A stretch of 64,000 nt of DNA from Molanna angustata (taxonomy: Eukaryota; Arthropoda; Insecta; Trichoptera; Molannidae): the NCBI GenBank assembly GCA_963576475.1, contig OY754980.1:31311976-31375975 (forward strand), read 5' to 3'. Both the position numbers and the translations under genes were made by a program. Below the pieces are notes generated by a model, which did no database searches, was not told the DNA's origin, and saw only the letters and a list, made by a program, of their open reading frames with translations. Below, piece by piece: positions 33,700 to 43,240 of the stretch. Position 1 is the first letter of the stretch; the number at the start of each line of letters is the position of its first letter.

Positions 33700-33940
33700 G
33701 TAGTCAAAATTGTGATCAAAAAAATATAAACTATAGTGAAAAGTGATAAAATTAAAAATAACAAGTGGTGTTATCTTTGAATCACGATGATTCTAAGATT
33801 AAGATGTTATATCGGAGGATACTTACTGAAGAGATTGGAAGCGATTGCACTGCTGGCTCTACTTCTGACAACCTCCTCGGAAGGAATGGCGAAGGGATAT
33901 GTGGATGCAGAGGATTTCATCAGCGATCTCGATAAACCAA
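33700..33940 (+). CDS. first coding exon of a secreted or membrane protein (unknown)
   Basis: The acceptor TTTTTTCTTTTTTTCAG ends at 33699 and the donor AA|GTAAGT starts at 33941. The first ATG (33787, context ATCACGATGA) opens 51 codons plus one base, so the exon ends in phase 1. The peptide starts MILRLRCYIGGYLLKRLEAI and continues ALLALLLTTSSEGMAKGYVD, then AEDFISDLDKP. Basic residues followed by the hydrophobic AIALLALLL core and small polar residues make a good signal peptide, probably cleaved before or near AKGYVD. I do not recognise the protein. The 5' UTR part is 33700-33786. The remaining exons must lie downstream, beyond what I can identify. Confidence 0.72.
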
Positions 33941-34589
33941 GTAAGTAATCCTTGAAAAACATTTCGAATTACCATGAACAAACAAACCGGACCAAACTTC
34001 GGAACATATCCTGTGGGATTGTTGCCATCCAATTATGTCCTCTTATAGATTGGAGCTCCTCTTCGCTGTCTGTGGCCTCTTCAAGGTCATGCGGATTTCG
34101 TGATTTCAAAGAACAATTTTAAAGCCTTTAAGAAGTTCTTTCGTAGTTATTGTGCCTTACTTTATCACACCTTTAATGCTTTACATTTAAACAGATCTGA
34201 AGTCAATGACAGTCGACGAGTTTTAATCATGTAATTACATTCGTCGATTGTTTTTTTTTTTGCACCATGGTGCCGAGATTGCTAATCTAGAGGGCTTCAT
34301 GAGGTACTTTTCGTGCTATGCATTTTTTTATCGCTCATTTGTGAAGAAGCCGTTTACATTCCTCATATCCAGAGCGTGCGGTGAATGTGAAAGTAGCGAA
34401 CACACGATTTTATAAAAAATATATATTTTATACAAATTAATTTATACTTGAAGCTTCGCTCCTGGTCACTTCCGCGGTCCAACACCGTATACAGGCCACA
34501 TAGCAGCCTATTCGTGGCTCCGCGGCCCAAATGCAACTTATATTTTAAAATCGCACAAAAGACAGCTAATTGATTGACTTGGGACGGTA
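33941..34589. other. presumed intron, unassigned
   Basis: Starts at the GTAAGT donor. No repeat recognised. A poly-T run is near 34250. Confidence 0.45.
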
Positions 34590-35650
34590 AAATTTATTCG
34601 CCAATAGTTTTTACCCCTTTACAGAGTCAGCAAAGAGAACCTAACGACACGTTTGCCTATCGTTACAAGCAAACATTGGCTCATTTACATTCGTGCATCA
34701 TCTTGTACATGTTCTTCTATTGTTCGAGAATCTCACGAAATGCTCATCAGTCACATGGTTCAAGTTATCGGTGACTTTTGCTAGGTGTCTTATGTGACTC
34801 TTTTTTCTTGAAAAAGGTAGATAGCCGAGCAATATATCCAAACCATCTCAAGACATTCACTTTCGAATATTTTTATTATTGCATATGCGCAACATTGGAT
34901 TTTTTTCCCTGTCGGGAGTCAAAGATATTTTTTAACAGATTTTTAATTATCTCAATAGAGCGAAGTTGGAAATGACCTTATAAGTCTGGCGCAATTCAGA
35001 GGTGACTTCTATGCGAAAAATGTATTGTCACCTCAGATATAAGAATTGTGGCTTTTCAATATTTACAAAAAAAACAATTCTCTCAATAGATGGCGTTACA
35101 ACAAAAATAAATAAAAATAATAAGAATGTTGTTCATAATTTCACACATAGATGGCTGTAGTAAAAATCCTTATTTTCATGCGAAAAGAATTTCAGTATTG
35201 CAATATATAGAACTTTCAAAAATTGAATTGATAGGGATCTCATTAAAAAGCCATAATTTGTGAACGTTGCGCAAGCGCATAAAGTGATCACGTAAACCAG
35301 CCGATGACAGGTCATAAGCCCTGTAGGTGCCTTGATTTCCCGGTTCTCCTACAGCAAAATATTCCAACTTCGTTTTTATTGAGATAATTAAAAATCTGTT
35401 AAAAGACATTCACTTTCATTTTACTAATAATATCCTTCTTAATCTTGCATTCTCTCCTTATGTCCTGATTTTTAATTCAATCATACATCGTTCTATTGCA
35501 TACTCTTCTTAGTGATATCATTTCTACAGCATTTATTCTAATTTCATGCGTCTTTTGCCACGTCCATGTTTATGTTTCACTGGCATACGTCAAAATGGAC
35601 ACTTAAAGTGCATCATGTAAGGCAAACTTGGCTTCGTTTGAGATTTTTAC
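34590..35650 (-). pseudogene. RTE LINE fragment split by a family X insertion
   Basis: 34590-34864 matches the RTE 3' region (GNKHACTRxxMxxNEAN-like on the minus strand, heavily decayed). 35402-35650 continues it (homologous to about 1315-1530). The 15-bp duplicated AAGACATTCACTTTC at the break shows the middle was inserted later. Confidence 0.7.
34865..35401. mobile_element. family X retroposon-like element with fold-back structure
   Basis: A 537-bp insertion flanked by a perfect 15-bp target-site duplication, AAGACATTCACTTTC (34850-34864 and 35402-35416). The first roughly 100 bp are in one orientation and the rest is the inverted family unit, so 34933-34971 and 35363-35401 form long terminal inverted repeats. 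A 15-bp duplication is typical of LINE-driven retroposition rather than cut-and-paste transposition. No coding capacity. Confidence 0.8.
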
Positions 35651-36493
35651 AAATCATCATGTCGACTGCTTAAAGTACGATCTATGTAACTACAAAAATA
35701 CTTTTTGGTTAGGTATGTAGGTATATTTGCTTCACAATAAAAAGGAAAAACATTACCTGGTAGATAACTATTGCACTTTATTGTTTAAAGTTTTATTTAC
35801 AATCTCCACTATGTTTTTCCGATTTAGTTAAACGATTTAAATAAATGTATAAAAGTAGAAAAAAAACGAAATAAAGACACTGATACGTCGTTATAGCACT
35901 GAAAAGCACTCTAATCATCATATTTATGTTCATATTTCAAAATACTGGATGTTGCATTCAGATTGCTGTTGACTGCAATAATTCAAAATGGAAATACGTT
36001 CAAATACCGAGATGACGGTCATATCGAAATGATTCGTTCGACACATTATATACTAGAATGTCGTCTGATTTTATTTATAAAAATATTATTCTTGAGAGTG
36101 ATATATGGAAAGGATTCTGTCTTTCAGGCGTATTGCCTCCAGCGCGCGCGGAATTTCGTCGACAAAATGGAATCGGAGTATCGATGAGAAAAAAATCACA
36201 TGTGCTTTCCATAAACGGGTTGAAACCACCCTCCCCCTCTAGGCATGTTTCTCAACGATGAATTCAAGATATTCGATTCCATTTGATTTCATGAAAAGTT
36301 ATCGAGAGATGGAATATGAACGCTAAGGAGAAAAAAATACATAGATATGTCCAAAACACACTGATTTTATATAGCGAATATAAAAGAAATTCATAAACAA
36401 AGGATATTTCCAGATAAACTAATACCTGTTTCCATTATGAATATAATATATAAAAGAAGGTACATACTCTTTTTCACTTTTCACTTACTCATT
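35651..36493. other. unassigned stretch
   Basis: No gene recognised. Overlapping short frames at 35963-36261 have no known domain. Confidence 0.4.
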
Positions 36494-36570
36494 ATGGTGT
36501 TTATGTTTTGCAAATGATTTCTGGATAAGACACTCCACTAGGCCAATGCCTGTGTCGGAGTGCCATTACA
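36494..36570 (+). repeat. dispersed repeat Y
   Basis: TTTTGCAAATGATTTCTGGA, TAAGACACTCCA and GTGTCGGAGTGCC recur in inverse orientation at 63660-63735. A short, unclassified repeat end. Confidence 0.65.
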
Positions 36571-36637
36571 TATGATCTTTTAGTATTGAGTTAATCTATT
36601 GGTACCTACTGTAAGGTACTCCTCTTCAAAATGCTTT

Positions 36638-37130
36638 TCCAACTGTCGATTCGTTAAGGAGGATTTATTTCTCTTATGAATAGATAGTATAAAACAAAGA
36701 TTTGTATGTTATATTTTTCGTATTTTTTTCAACTTTGAAGTCAAAAAACACCTAAATAGAGGCTTCGCGTCATATATATTCCAATATGGATTTACTCAGA
36801 ATAAGAAATTAAGTGTGTCTGTGTGTGCGTGTGTCTGTGTCTTTGCGTCCGTCCCTCGCTTATAACTTTTGATCCCCTTGAGTCATAGATCCTAAAATTA
36901 TTGAATTTTCCTTTCTTTTTCCATGAATCTCAAAAACTATATAAGCGAGAACGCTGATAATTGGTTTAAATACAAATTCTGAATTTTTTTTGAGGTTCTG
37001 GAACATTTTTAAGTAAGAAAATTGTTTTTTAATGAAAATGTATGTGTTTAACTGCCTATATTTCCATTTTTTAATAATATCGAACAACTACGAAACATCC
37101 CAACTAGAGAATTTTAAAATTTTGTACGTA
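36638..37130 (+). mobile_element. Helitron-like element, decayed third copy
   Basis: Starts TCCAACTGTCGATTCG and keeps TTTGAAGTCAAAAAACACC, the GTGTCTGTGTGTG microsatellite, CTTATAACTTTTGATCC and AACTGCCTATATTTCCA in the same order as the 24875 and 25923 copies. It is clearly more diverged, with internal deletions and no recognisable 3' hairpin or CTAG. Confidence 0.75.
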
Positions 37131-37707
37131 TTTTTGGATGATAAATCTGAAAAAAAAATAGTTTATTTTACAGCACTTTTCAGGGGTAACTAACAGGTAC
37201 TATACAGGTAGGTACGGCATACAGTAGTGACAGAACATGAGCTTCAAAACCAGAATTCCGTTTTATAAATCATGAATAAAGATTTTTCACCGAATACTGG
37301 TTCTTGTGTCAACATTTTTGTTTCTCGGTGTTATGAGAGAACGTGAAAAACGTTATAATCTAGTTCTTATTTTGACAATGGAACCTCCAACACGTGAATT
37401 ATACCCGTATGAAAGCAATTGTATGAAAAGCTACAATGGTTGAGTATTATAGAATAGTGTGTGAGTGTGTGTGTGGAGAAACGCCGGCGGTTTCTTTGGT
37501 AATATTTGCACAGTATTAGGGTGCCGTCACTGTGACAATATTGGTTTTGGGGATTTCATTTGCTATGATGTGACCTTTTATGATATTATTTTTCTATATC
37601 TCTTATTTTTCATATCGCAGATCGGTTATTTTTGTGCGGGACGGACGTATACTTTCGATTTCTAAATCTGAAAATAATCTGAAAATCATCTATGATTTTT
37701 TCTAAAA
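37131..37707. other. unassigned stretch
   Basis: No gene recognised. A 66-codon frame at 37465-37665 is unsupported. Confidence 0.4.
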
Positions 37708-37998
37708 TATTTTATGTGAATTCATTGAGATGGTTTGGTCACATGGGGAGATGGAATGTGGAACGCCTGACGAAGAAAATATACATTGCGGACAGGAATG
37801 GAATGAGAGGTCGAGGCCGCCCAAGGAAGGGATGGCACGTCTATGTGCACGGTAGAAGCGTGAAAAACAGACGAACATGTATAAGACGATATATGAATGT
37901 CGACGAGGCGATGAATGTGTGTCAAGATAGAAATAAGTGGCGTTCGGTTCTCCCTATCTACCCCGTGAGGGACATGGCGTGATGCTATGTATGTATGT
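37708..37998 (+). pseudogene. RTE LINE C-terminal fragment
   Basis: An open 90-codon stretch: SLRWFGHMGRWNVERLTKKI, RGRGRPRKGWHVYV, NRRTCIRRYMNVDEA, CQDRNKWRSVLPIYP, ending VRDMA. The stop is followed by GATGCTATGTATGTATGTAT. It is one of the least damaged RTE tails here, but 5'-truncated and lacking a piece after KGWHVYVH. Confidence 0.85.
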
Positions 37999-38247
37999 AT
38001 AATACCTATATAATATTACATGTTATATAGTATTGGTCTTGGCGAATTTCCACGAATTTTTCAATGTTTTTACTCCTCACTAACCCAAAGGAATATCGAG
38101 GGAAGTAATTGGTACGTAATTTTCAAGGCTATTTCAATTAAAAATTATAAACTAGTATCATGTTTATATTGTATTCTGAAAGTTTCATCACAATGTATAT
38201 GTGTGCTATGTAGGACGTGTTTATTCTACTTCGATTAAAGACTAGAA
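37999..38247. other. short unassigned stretch
   Basis: No gene recognised. Its end, GATTAAAGACTAGAA, resembles the two later copies of this word at 38468 and 40183. Confidence 0.35.
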
Positions 38248-38468
38248 ATTCACATGGTCATGCCATCCCAGAAAGGGATGGCATGACCATGTGAATGATA
38301 TTTTGAAAGAAGGAAATATAAGAAGCTTGAATAATCGACGAGCATGTATGAGACGATGCATGCATGTAAAGGAAGCTAGAAATGTGTGCAAAAATAGAGG
38401 AGTATGGCGCTCGGTTCTCTCTGCTTACCCCGTAAGGTATATGGCATGATGGTATGTATGTATGAATG
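38248..38468 (+). mobile_element. RTE LINE 3' fragment with fold-back 5' end
   Basis: A perfect 22-bp inverted repeat (38248-38269 and 38275-38296, loop AGAAA) forms the 5' junction. From 38275 the plus strand continues as the RTE C-terminus (GWHDHVNDILKEGN-like, decayed) to a GATGGTATGTATGTATG tail. The first arm is the same RTE segment inverted. The flanks GATTAAAGACTAGAA and GATTATAGACTAAAG are a plausible diverged target-site duplication. Confidence 0.75.
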
Positions 38469-38643
38469 ATTATAGACTAAAGAATAATATAGAGGGTCGC
38501 TTAGCAACCGGGTTGTCAACAAGTTTGTGTTTATATTCGCTCTGAAAAAAATATTGTTTTTTTACTAAAATATAAGTGTATTTTATATTTATTGTGCACT
38601 AATTTCATTATTGTGAGTTTTATTTTGTATCCGTTCATTATCC

Positions 38644-39999
38644 ATGAATATGGATTTGGATATTCCACCTGATCCGGGACCAAGTCTAAGTGTTAAAAAA
38701 TCTGACATGTCAACGCCACCTAAACAAAACAACAAGAGACCTAACACAAATAATTCTGACATTATCCATCCGTCTAAAGCTCCAAATTTAAATAGTTCTC
38801 CGGAAAAATTGTACAATACTCATAGTGAAATTGAATTCCAATACCTGGAAAATTCGCCTGGGCCTTACATTGTTTTCGTTCAAGATATTGACTCTAGCAA
38901 GAATATTCACCCAATGAAAATTGGTAATATCCTTATTAAACATAACATTAAAAATATTTCTCCAGGTGGAGTAAAATCAGAAGGGAGAAATAAAATCTCA
39001 ATTACTTTACAGGATGCTAAGAGTGCGAATCAATTCACGACAGCCATTTTTTTAAAAATAAATAATTTAAAGGCATATATACCTAGATTTAAAGTGACAA
39101 AAATGGGTTTGATTCGTGGAATTTCAACAGACTTTTCGATTGACGATATTATAGAAAATTGTGCAGTACCAAACCATATTGGGAAGATTTTAAAAGCAAG
39201 ACGCCTCAATTTTAAAGATAAATCATCAGGAGAAACAATGTGGAAACCATCTCAATCCGTTATCTTAACGTTTGAAGGACAAAATCTCCCAGAGTATGTT
39301 TACCTTTTTTATAACTCTCTGAAAGTTGAAACTTATGTATTTCCAACCATCCAATGTTATCGCTGTTGTCGCTTTGGTCACATGAAGATTCAGTGTCATT
39401 CTATAACTCGCTGCTTCAAATGTGGAGATAGTCACCTTGGTGAAGTTTGCCAAGTGGTGGACTTTTTAAAGTGTATAAACTGTTCAGGATCTCATTCAGC
39501 TACAAGCCCAATGTGCCCGGAATTCACTCGGCAAAAAAATATTTAACATTCAATGGCTACAAAAAATATATCATATCTGCAAGCATCTCAACTCTTCCCA
39601 ACTTCTGTGAAAAGCTATTCTGAAGTGACTAATAACCAATTGAACAATAAACAAAGTTTTAAAAAAACAATATACACCAAAATGTCATCGGAAACTCAAA
39701 AACAGACAATTCCTCATATTAATATTAAAGAAATAAACAAGTGCATGTCGTATTCAAATGGTGAAGCTAGCCATCCTACAAATGGATGCGCTGTTTTAAG
39801 CCAGTCAACTACTTCTGCATCTAATGAAGTCCAAGAAAATATTTTCCAAGATGATGCCCATTCTGTTGTATATTTAATTACGCAAATTCTTATTAGTTTA
39901 ATTTCCAACTCAAATTTTAATTTACCGTCCAACGTTGCCAATCTTATCCCGCTTTTAAATTCTTTTTTAAAAAATGGTTCAAAATCACAAAACCCATAA
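38644..39999 (+). pseudogene. I-group ORF1 (gag-like), one nonsense codon
   Basis: 451 codons with a single in-frame TAA at 39544-39546; both halves are in the same frame. The N-terminal part is Pro/Ser/Asn-rich, then SPGPYIVFVQDI and FKVTKMGLIRGI mark the RNA-binding region common to this family. Three zinc knuckles follow: CYRCCRFGHMKIQC, CFKCGDSHLGEVC and CINCSGSHSATSPMC. ORF1 proteins of this type bind element RNA. The protein aligns throughout with ORF1 of 48270-53677 but is clearly a different subfamily. Confidence 0.85.
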
Positions 40000-40040
40000 T
40001 CCTTTAAACATTTTACAGTGGAACTGTAGAAGCGCATGTT
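39975..40040 (+). pseudogene. ORF2 start, truncated after about 22 codons
   Basis: Begins ATGGTTCAAAATCAC, overlapping the end of ORF1, and reads HNPLNILQWNCRSAC before TAA. ILQWNCRS is the first endonuclease motif of I-group ORF2, seen as ILQWNSRS in the complete element. The deletion junction therefore falls at about 40036. Confidence 0.8.
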
Positions 40041-40219
40041 AAGTGACTTTCTTTTATTTGATACTGTTCATAGTGTATGTCTTGTTTATATTTAAGTTTG
40101 AGTGTTCTGTGAATACAAATATGGCACAAATCATACAATATTGTGTGAATTGCCTAATAAAATAAAAAAGAATAATATAATCCATTATAGACTAAAGTAC
40201 CTAAACATTAGATTCTTTT

Positions 40220-40387
40220 CAGGGGGCCTAGACAACGTGTCATTTAAGCTAAGCGTTATATCGCTAAGCGATAGTAAATGTATGAAATTGGTCGCTATGA
40301 CAACACGTGACAGCCACAAATTTCATACATTTCTATCGCTTAGCGATATAACGCTTAGCTTTAATGGCATGTTGTCTAGGGGGGCTG
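40220..40387. mobile_element. 168-bp hairpin MITE (CAG...CTG ends)
   Basis: The left arm CAGGGGGCCTAGACAAC and onward, with AAGCTAAGCGTTATATCGCT, pairs with the right arm over about 65 bp with few mismatches, around a short centre (TCGCTATGACAACACGTGACAGC region). CAG starts and internal TCGCTAAGCGATA palindromes are visible. No certain target-site duplication (ATTCTTTT versus ATTTTGCA). It sits 22 bp after the ORF1-only element. Confidence 0.8.
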
Positions 40388-40839
40388 ATTTTGCAAATTG
40401 GGTGTATCTAATACTCGCTTAGACCCCATTAGATTTTGAAGGATATTTGAATAGTGCTTATTATTTTGTTAACTGTAAAATATTTCAAAGTTACCCCAAG
40501 CTCACGAAACATAAAGTTATATATTTTATAAGTTATATAAAGGCACATCACTTTCATTAGGTGTCATTGAAGAATTATCATTTTATCATAATAAAATATT
40601 TAAAAAAAAATTATCTAACAAACTCATTTCATGAGAATGCTGAATATTTTCCAAACAAAATTTGAATTCTTTATAGTCATTCTATAAAAATATCAAACTA
40701 AAAGTTTCCTGAGCTTGAGGTCACTTTGAAATATTTGATAGTTAAAAAAATTGAGAAGCACTATTTGTTCAGTGTTGAAACTGTTGGAACAAAACCTTTC
40801 CTCACTTTACTCCTTTCCCCACCCATCCAGGCCTGACCA
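40388..40839. other. unassigned AT-rich stretch
   Basis: No gene or repeat recognised. AAATATTTGAAAG/CTTTGAAATATTT words around 40485 and 40725 with GAGCTTGAGG/CCCAAGCTC hint at an old inverted repeat. Confidence 0.4.
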
Positions 40840-41155
40840 TGTCAAGGCTGTATCGAATCAGTCTGCGTCCGAATGCGCTCCAGTCGACACGTCGTGTGTG
40901 TGACATAATCTCGTGGATTTTCGCGCAGCGAAGCGTAGTTTTGGAGCATATTGCCGGTCGCGAAGCATCGTGAAATTCCCGACGGCAATTGGAATTGGTA
41001 CCTTCCGGGCTGCTCCTGGAAAGTATGAAGACTCGTCGAACCTCAAGACAGCAGAGGAAGAGAGTGTCATCTGGAAACCGGCGACGGAAGACAGTTCAGT
41101 CCTTATTCCTTTCGTCACAATCCCGCGACCCTCATAGGGACGCGACACTATTCAG
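40840..41155 (+). promoter_or_regulatory. GC-rich island, possible alternative first exon
   Basis: A 300-bp patch that is clearly more GC- and CpG-rich than anything nearby (for example CGTCGTGTGTG, CGCGCAGCGAAGCG, GGCGACGGAAGAC). Open frames exist on both strands at once, as expected of GC-rich non-coding DNA. A weak donor CAG|GTATCC closes it at 41155. It could be a promoter/5' UTR exon of the plus-strand gene or an unrelated conserved element; I recognise no protein. Confidence 0.3.
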
Positions 41156-41597
41156 GTATCCTTCAAAGTATAATTGGGTCAAAGCGAGTATTAGATATAC
41201 AAATTTGCAAAATTTGATAGAAATCGAATGAGTACTATAGTCTATAATCGATAAAGTAAAATAAACATAGCACATAGTACACAGCATACATATATTGTGA
41301 TGAAACTTTCGGAATACAATTTCTGCATGATACTAATTGATAATATGCATTTAAAAAAAATTGCCATAAAAATTACGAAATCATAACTCCCCACTATATC
41401 TCCATGGGTTGGTGAGGAGTAAAAATGTGATGTGTGAGTACCTATGTCAAAATATTTAAAAGTTATGAGCAGAGTCAAGTCTCCTGCTTGTCATTATGCT
41501 TTAGTCAAAATTCTTATATGTAATCGATAGTTCCATCGGTGAGCTCGAGAGAGTCAGATGTATAGCTACTGTACACTCTTTTCGTACATTTAAGAGT
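41156..41597. other. unassigned stretch
   Basis: No gene recognised. Confidence 0.4.
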
Positions 41598-41690
41598 AAT
41601 ATTTTCGGTTCTCCTATAATATTCTAACGTCGTCTCTATTGAAACATTTATTTGTATGTCAAAAAATATCACTGACTCCCAATACGAATA
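41598..41690 (-). repeat. family X fragment
   Basis: The complement reads GGGAGTCAGTGATATTTTTT, then TCAATAGAGACGACGTTAGA and TATTATAGGAGAACCG, matching positions about 50-130 of the family X unit. Confidence 0.65.
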
Positions 41691-42899
41691 AAAATCTAAT
41701 GTAGGTACGCGTATAATATACCTACTATATACAATCATAAAATATTCGACTCCAATTCCTTTTAGTAATTAATACTATTGACAGTATAGACGATCTAATT
41801 AATTTAAAATTGACGGCACACGCTGAAATTCTGGTTTCTAGATTCACTTATCAGAACTATTGAAATATAAACGTATGGGCCCGTCTATATCTCTCACATC
41901 AATTATCTCACGCTACTACAGTTTTCTTATAAATTCACCCTAAATTGTTTGATCCAACATATATGTATACCTTCATATTATATTGAAAATATAAATTTAT
42001 GTATGTACACTAATAAATAATTCACAACTGTATCCCATCGAGTCGAAGGAACCAAAAATAAAATCTTTAAATATTATTTATTGTTGATAAAAAAAATAGA
42101 AATCGTATATGAAATAAATTTATGGCCATAAAAATACATATGTATGTAGGTACGTATATATTTTGAAGGAGTAAAAATTAGTAACTATTAAAACCAACAC
42201 TTTTTTCAAATCACGAATGAGCGACCGCTTCTTTCTCAGGGCGGATGGTAGTTTTAGTAGCGTCGTACCGGCCGTACGAAATGACTCATTCGAGTCTGGA
42301 CAAAATGTGTTTTAAATCCGAATATATTAATTAAAAATCACTGCAAAGCAATAAAAGAAAGTACATACATTCATAATAAAAAGACATGATAAAAAATACG
42401 TACACTTCAGCCTCCAGAACATGCCTTGATGCTAGCAGAGGAGTGGAAACATCCATATTTGATTGATTGACTATATTTAGTATTTTGTCTGTTTTTTTAT
42501 TTTCTTATTAATGTTTATATTGTACTGGATTTTTCTTATAAATAAATTGCTTCCTACTAAAAAATTAATATATGCCCATACTGAGACGGTCTGAGAGACG
42601 GTTGTGTTTGAGACACTATTTTGTTTAAGAAACTGTCGCGTTTGAGACATAATATGTAGTTAATTATGGGACTCGGTTTGTGTATTGTTGAAACATAATT
42701 TTTGAGTAGAAGTAGAAATGATATAGCGACCGGGAACTTGCCGCAAAAGCCCATGCAAGTCACAATCAAGTTGATCCGATGACATCAAAAAAGTCAATGA
42801 CATTCATAATGAAGGTCTATGTCCAACATTCACTCATAATGAATTCTCAAGTATTACATTTCCTTTAAATTTGATCGACCAAATTTTCTGCTTAATCAA
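41691..42899. other. unassigned stretch with a small GC-rich patch
   Basis: No gene. At 42210-42295 a GC-richer patch contains GAATGAGCGACC and its near-complement ACTCATTCGAG, bracketing GTACCGGCCGTACG. This may be a conserved non-coding or old TIR sequence. Confidence 0.4.
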
Positions 42900-43240
42900 C
42901 ATCACCATGTTGATGTCCTGCCCATCTATCCCAGTTCATCATACCTAGTCTTCAGTCGCTATGGTCTGCGATTCTTGGCTGTCTCCTGCGGGACACCATG
43001 CGCCCCCAGCTACCCCTTGAAACCAACATCACGACCACCGTGTCGCCGATGGTCTGCCTCTTCCTCGTGATGGCTTTGATGGGATACCGAGCGCAACTAT
43101 GACAGAGTACATAGATGTCCTTCCTTCATATGATGTCGCCATACCAACTTTGTCTGCCCTCTTTAAATTTTTCTGCTATCCGTGCCAGCTTGAAGTATTT
43201 CCGCTTAATATTTTTTAAACAAACGAAACTTCCTCTACTT
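42900..43240 (-). pseudogene. LINE C-terminal fragment (minus)
   Basis: Minus-strand decayed frames read AEKFKEGRQSWYGDIIxxKE, VALGIPSKPSRGRGRP and GWDRWAG-like endings. The RWYGHVxRR...GRRGRGRPxxRW pattern is an RTE-like LINE tail. Confidence 0.5.

Larger units (their letters stand above)
38483..40183 (+). mobile_element. ORF1-only I-group LINE derivative
   Basis: Flanked by a perfect 14-bp target-site duplication, ATTATAGACTAAAG (38469-38482 and 40184-40197). It contains a gag-like ORF1 with one nonsense codon, then only the first roughly 22 codons of ORF2 (up to NILQWNCRSAC), then a short 3' region ending in AATAAAATAAAAAAGAATAA. Endonuclease, RT and RNase H are missing between intact ends. 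It therefore moved as a deleted RNA using another element's machinery, or lost the middle after insertion. Confidence 0.8.

Noticed and set aside
39544..39552. frameshift in ORF1 of the ORF1-only element
   Set aside because: The two halves are in the same frame; the break is a single in-frame TAA.
40858..41231. overlapping 74-96 codon frames on both strands
   Set aside because: Simultaneous open frames on both strands reflect low stop-codon frequency in GC-rich DNA. No known domain.
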